A stretch of DNA of 8,774 bases from positions 1 through 8,774 of the forward strand of contig CAMDOP010000125.1 of the NCBI GenBank assembly GCA_945903675.1, read 5' to 3'. Positions within the stretch are counted from its first letter, which is position 1; the number at the start of each line of letters is the position of its first letter. Under the pieces are notes generated by a model that saw nothing but the letters and a program-made list of their open reading frames with translations, was not told the origin of the DNA and did no database searches. Shown piece by piece: positions 6,678 to 8,774 of the stretch. This stretch comes from Crenothrix polyspora (lineage in GTDB: Bacteria; Pseudomonadota; Gammaproteobacteria; Methylococcales; Methylomonadaceae). A program made the position numbers and the translations under genes.

Positions 6678-6714
6678 ATTATATGTCAAGTAGAAACAGC
6701 AAGCACTGCTTGAC
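6678..6714 (-). promoter_or_regulatory. Candidate promoter with overlapping dyads upstream of MxaD-like gene
   Basis: On the minus strand a perfect TATAAT (6678-6683) would give a start about 35 nt before the MxaD-like ATG. No good -35 sits 16-18 bp upstream. Instead two overlapping dyads occur there: GTCAAG/CTTGAC (6685-6690 and 6709-6714), and the odd palindrome CAAGCACTGCTTG (6700-6712, plus-strand reading). This arrangement resembles an activator or repressor site over a -35 region. Which protein binds is unknown. Confidence 0.45.
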
Positions 6715-7023
6715 TACAAAAAAGCACAAATGATACCCAAGGTAAAGTCATGTTTTGTTAATAACGAGTATCTGATTTAAACATATAATTTGAGTCTCTC
6801 GTTTAGACAGACTTAGGTATACGTTAGTCTTTGCGGGTGTTATATGTTGATTAAACAGGAGATTACACTATTTTAGTCAGCTTTTATGAGCTTGTTTGCG
6901 AGTGCTCAGCATGTTTTTAGGAGGGCATTGTCTAATTTTGTGAGCTCACTCACCCTTCGAAGGATGATCTTGCAAGGTTCTGGCTGTCACTAATTCCCGT
7001 ATATTCAGGGTCCTCATTTGAAT

Positions 7024-7060
7024 TGCTCGATTGATGTGCCCCCTTCGTCGGCACATACCT
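7024..7060. repeat. REP-like palindrome, copy 2 (single arm)
   Basis: GATGTGC (7033-7039) pairs with GCACAT (7051-7056) around the loop CCCCTTCGTCG. The left flank TTGCTCGATT is the same linker seen (inverted) next to copy 3. The second arm is absent, and one extra A interrupts the distal end (GCACATACC instead of GCACATCC). It is best read as half of the two-armed elements at 4572 and 8483, carrying the second loop type. Confidence 0.75.
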
Positions 7061-7088
7061 ACTATTTAATTGAGCATCGTTTATATTT

Positions 7089-7118
7089 GGAGTAAAACAG
7101 CTAAAGCTGTTTTACTCC
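7089..7118. terminator. Perfect 14-bp palindrome, possible bidirectional terminator behind cca
   Basis: GGAGTAAAACAGCT and AGCTGTTTTACTCC are perfect inverted copies separated by AA. This makes a hairpin with a tetraloop-sized top and a TTTT tract inside the stem on both strands. It lies about 60 nt past the cca stop. The lack of a T-run outside the full stem weakens the terminator reading; a terminator formed by the inner CAGC/GCTG stem with TTTT behind it, or a dispersed palindromic repeat, are alternatives. Confidence 0.45.
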
Positions 7119-7179
7119 AGCACAGATTACTTAACTGTGGGCAGTGACGCAGAGCCTAGGTGACTTCATTTTTGATAAT

Positions 7180-8424
7180 TTAACCGATTGGGCGTTGAGT
7201 TTTGTAATCATTAATCGCTGCAGCCACCGCCTGTATGCGTAAGTGACGAATGGCAGTACCTATGTCGGAGCCTTTTAGTGAGCCGTTTAGCGCGCTCGAG
7301 CAATCCACAGCTGCGGCTGCCTTAGCTGCAAAGCTTATAAACTGGGCTTGGGGATAAGCTCTTTTTTCAAAGCCTGTGCGACCCTTAGCATCGGCTTCAC
7401 AGGCTAATAGAAACCACGATAAGTTAAGGTTATCTTTAAAAGCGCCTAAGGTACTTAAAACATCAGTTAAGGTGTCAGGGCGTAAGTCAAAAACTTTATG
7501 GCTATGGGTATGGTATTCCATGACGTGCATCGCTAAGGCTTTAAAGTTATTGGGTACTCGTAAACGGTTACAGAGCTGCCTTAATAACGGTAGACCTTTT
7601 TTTTCATGGCCATGGTGACTGGGCCAGTGTTCTTTAGGTGTTATGCCTTTGCCTAGATCATGTACTAGGGCCGCAAAGCGGACTTCTGGACTAGGCGATA
7701 ACAGCGTTGCTTGTTCTAAGCACATAAGGCTATGTAAGCCAGTATCAATTTCTGGATGATGTTGCGCTGGCTGAGGAACGCCAAACAAGTTGTCTAGTTC
7801 GGGAAATATCTTTTGTAATGCATTACAGTCTTTTAAGGTGTAAAAAAAAGCCGAGGGTGTTTTTTCGTTTAGGGCTTTAAATAATTCTGCCCAGACGCGC
7901 TCAGGGACTAAGTGATCCACTTCGCAGTCATTTACCATAGATTGCATTAAAGCTAGTGTTTCTGCTGCTAGAGTAAAGCCTAGATGTTGATAACGTGCAG
8001 CAAAGCGTGCGATACGTAAGATGCGCACAGGATCTTCTGCAAAAGCCGGGGAAACGTGGCGAAACACCCTGTTTTCCAAGTCTTGTTGGCCGCCATAGGG
8101 GTCGATGAGCTGTCCATCGGTACTCATAGCCATGGCATTGATGGTTAAATCACGGCGAATTAGGTCTTGCTCTAAGCTAATATCCGGGGAGGCGTGGACA
8201 ATAAAACCTTTATAGCCGGGCGCACTTTTACGTTCTGTTCTGGCTAGGGCGTATTCATCTTTTGTTTTTGGATGTAAAAATACCGGAAAGTCTTTACCGA
8301 CTAAGAGAAAGCCTTGTTCTAGCATGGCTTCAGGGGTTTGGCCGACCACAACCCAGTCTTTTTCAAGTACGGGGTAATTAAGTAGGGTATCGCGAACGGC
8401 ACCGCCCACTAGGTATATTTGCAT
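7180..8424 (-). CDS. cca: CCA-adding enzyme (tRNA nucleotidyltransferase) with HD domain
   Basis: This 414-residue enzyme (E. coli 412) builds or repairs the CCA 3' end of tRNAs from CTP and ATP. Nucleotidyltransferase motifs: GGAVRD (7-12), EKDWVVVG (from 21) holding the metal-binding acidic pair, then LARTERK and RRDLTINAMA. Next come EDPVRILRIARFAARY and PERVW of the tRNA-binding neck/body. The C-terminal half has an HD phosphohydrolase domain with FAALVHDLGKG and HHGHEKKG, typical of the gammaproteobacterial long form. The first acidic position of the usual D-x-D pair is E21 here (E-K-D), a conservative change. No strong Shine-Dalgarno sequence precedes the ATG. The gene is divergent from msrB and carries no partner gene; the tRNA-Ser at the other end of the window encodes its CCA. 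Confidence 0.96.
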   Translation of the reverse strand: MQIYLVGGAVRDTLLNYPVLEKDWVVVGQTPEAMLEQGFLLVGKDFPVFLHPKTKDEYALARTERKSAPGYKGFIVHASPDISLEQDLIRRDLTINAMAMSTDGQLIDPYGGQQDLENRVFRHVSPAFAEDPVRILRIARFAARYQHLGFTLAAETLALMQSMVNDCEVDHLVPERVWAELFKALNEKTPSAFFYTLKDCNALQKIFPELDNLFGVPQPAQHHPEIDTGLHSLMCLEQATLLSPSPEVRFAALVHDLGKGITPKEHWPSHHGHEKKGLPLLRQLCNRLRVPNNFKALAMHVMEYHTHSHKVFDLRPDTLTDVLSTLGAFKDNLNLSWFLLACEADAKGRTGFEKRAYPQAQFISFAAKAAAAVDCSSALNGSLKGSDIGTAIRHLRIQAVAAAINDYKTQRPIG

Positions 8425-8482
8425 ACATTGATAAGGTTGTTTAGGTTGATGTTACGGCTACCAACTTGAAAAGGGACAGTTA

Positions 8483-8560
8483 TATAGGATGTGCTGAGGA
8501 ACGAAGCGCATCAATCGAGCAACCCAAGTGATGCGCTTCGTTCCTCAGCACTTATCGTCC
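8483..8560. repeat. REP-like palindrome, copy 3 (perfect homotypic)
   Basis: Two arms of 23 bp (8491-8513 and 8529-8551), beginning GTGCTGAGGAACG, are perfect inverted copies around a 15-nt spacer. The left flank TATAGGAT is the same outer end as copy 1; the right flank TTATCGTCC is a degraded version of it. Both arms carry the loop sequence TGAGGAACGAA. It sits in the divergent region between cca and msrB and has no T-tract, so it is unlikely to be a terminator. It could form a cruciform or a very stable RNA hairpin in any leader that includes it. Confidence 0.88.
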
Positions 8561-8684
8561 TGCTTAAGATGGTAACGGATATTAGCATAGTATAGGCTTA
8601 ACTAAAATGCAGTTTGTCCTGTTTACAGATGGCTGACCTTCCGCTGATCGGGTAGAATGAATTTTTTAACTAGGAACTAAGCAT

Positions 8685-8774
8685 ATGACCAAGCAAGAAC
8701 AGAGTAATGATGAGTCGTGGGCTGAAAAATTAACGCCCGAACAGTTTAATATCTGTCGATTAAAAGGTACAGAA
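8685..8774 (+). CDS. msrB: Peptide-methionine (R)-S-oxide reductase MsrB, N-terminal fragment
   Basis: Only the first 30 codons lie in the window; the gene runs off the 3' end. After a charged leader (MTKQEQSNDES) the segment WAEKLTPEQFNICRLKGTE matches the MsrB opening, normally LTPEQY...R..GTE followed by the PF.GEY motif. MsrB reduces the R form of methionine sulfoxide with thioredoxin. No signal peptide is visible, so a cytoplasmic form is expected. An AGGA Shine-Dalgarno lies about 9 nt ahead of the ATG. The catalytic cysteine and zinc cysteines are beyond the window and cannot be checked. Confidence 0.85.
   Translation, partial: MTKQEQSNDESWAEKLTPEQFNICRLKGTE

Larger units (their letters stand above)
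6715..7179. other. Gene-poor intergenic stretch
   Basis: No credible coding region was found here on either strand. It contains a 22-bp imperfect dyad (6809-6830, AGACT to AGTCT around GTATAC), two neighbouring 10-bp palindromes GTGAGCTCAC (6940-6949) and CCTTCGAAGG (6954-6963), the single-arm REP-like copy, and the hairpin at 7089-7118. A TATAAT at 6784-6789 on the plus strand lacks a properly spaced -35. A small RNA cannot be excluded or supported. Confidence 0.5.

Noticed and set aside
6639..6689. N-terminal extension of the MxaD-like protein by 17 residues from an upstream ATG
   Set aside because: It would put polar residues ahead of a complete signal peptide, and the downstream ATG has a clear GGAGAT ribosome site just before it.
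7376..7618. Plus-strand open frame of 80 codons within cca
   Set aside because: It is antisense to the conserved HD-domain half of cca, with no independent evidence.
8491..8551. Rho-independent terminator from the perfect palindrome upstream of msrB
   Set aside because: There is no T-tract on either side, and it lies between divergent gene starts, where no transcript needs to end.
4572..8560. Possible CRISPR repeats
   Set aside because: The three palindromes are thousands of bases apart, with no regular spacers and no cas genes; they fit dispersed REP-like elements.

Overview
The window reads as a gammaproteobacterial chromosome segment, AT-rich by eye. HflD is essentially a gammaproteobacterial protein, and the HD-domain CCA-adding enzyme and the serine tRNA with encoded CCA fit that. 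A periplasmic protein that looks like MxaD of methanol-oxidation clusters points to a methylotroph, most likely a Methylococcales-type methanotroph. The organism is an inference from gene content, not from a database match.

Layout: positions 1-176 hold the end of a tRNA-Ser(UGA) transcription unit on the minus strand, with its terminator and a candidate promoter. Positions 230-3889 are one tight minus-strand cluster, read in the order hflD, GldA-like ATPase, GldF-like permease, GldG-like auxiliary protein. The genes are 8 bp apart or overlap by 4 bp, so they probably form an operon. Divergent from it, a cold-shock protein gene on the plus strand has a near-consensus promoter, a leader of about 140 nt and a strong terminator. 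Convergent to that gene is an unrecognised 95-residue protein. Next come two coupled minus-strand genes for exported proteins: an MxaD-like SRPBCC protein and a seven-bladed YVTN beta-propeller. A gene-poor stretch of about 540 bp follows, then cca (minus strand), and divergently the first 30 codons of msrB, cut by the window end.

The ATPase, permease and auxiliary protein should form one ABC exporter-type complex. The MxaD-like and propeller proteins probably act together in the periplasm, possibly with PQQ-dependent alcohol oxidation. hflD, cca, tRNA-Ser, the cold-shock gene and msrB are housekeeping genes.

The most notable non-coding signal is a family of dispersed REP-like palindromes in three intergenic regions (about 4572-4647, 7024-7060, 8483-8560). 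They share stem and linker sequences but carry one of two alternative 11-nt loops, and they occur as heterotypic, single-arm and perfect homotypic forms. No CRISPR array, transposase or complete insertion sequence was seen.
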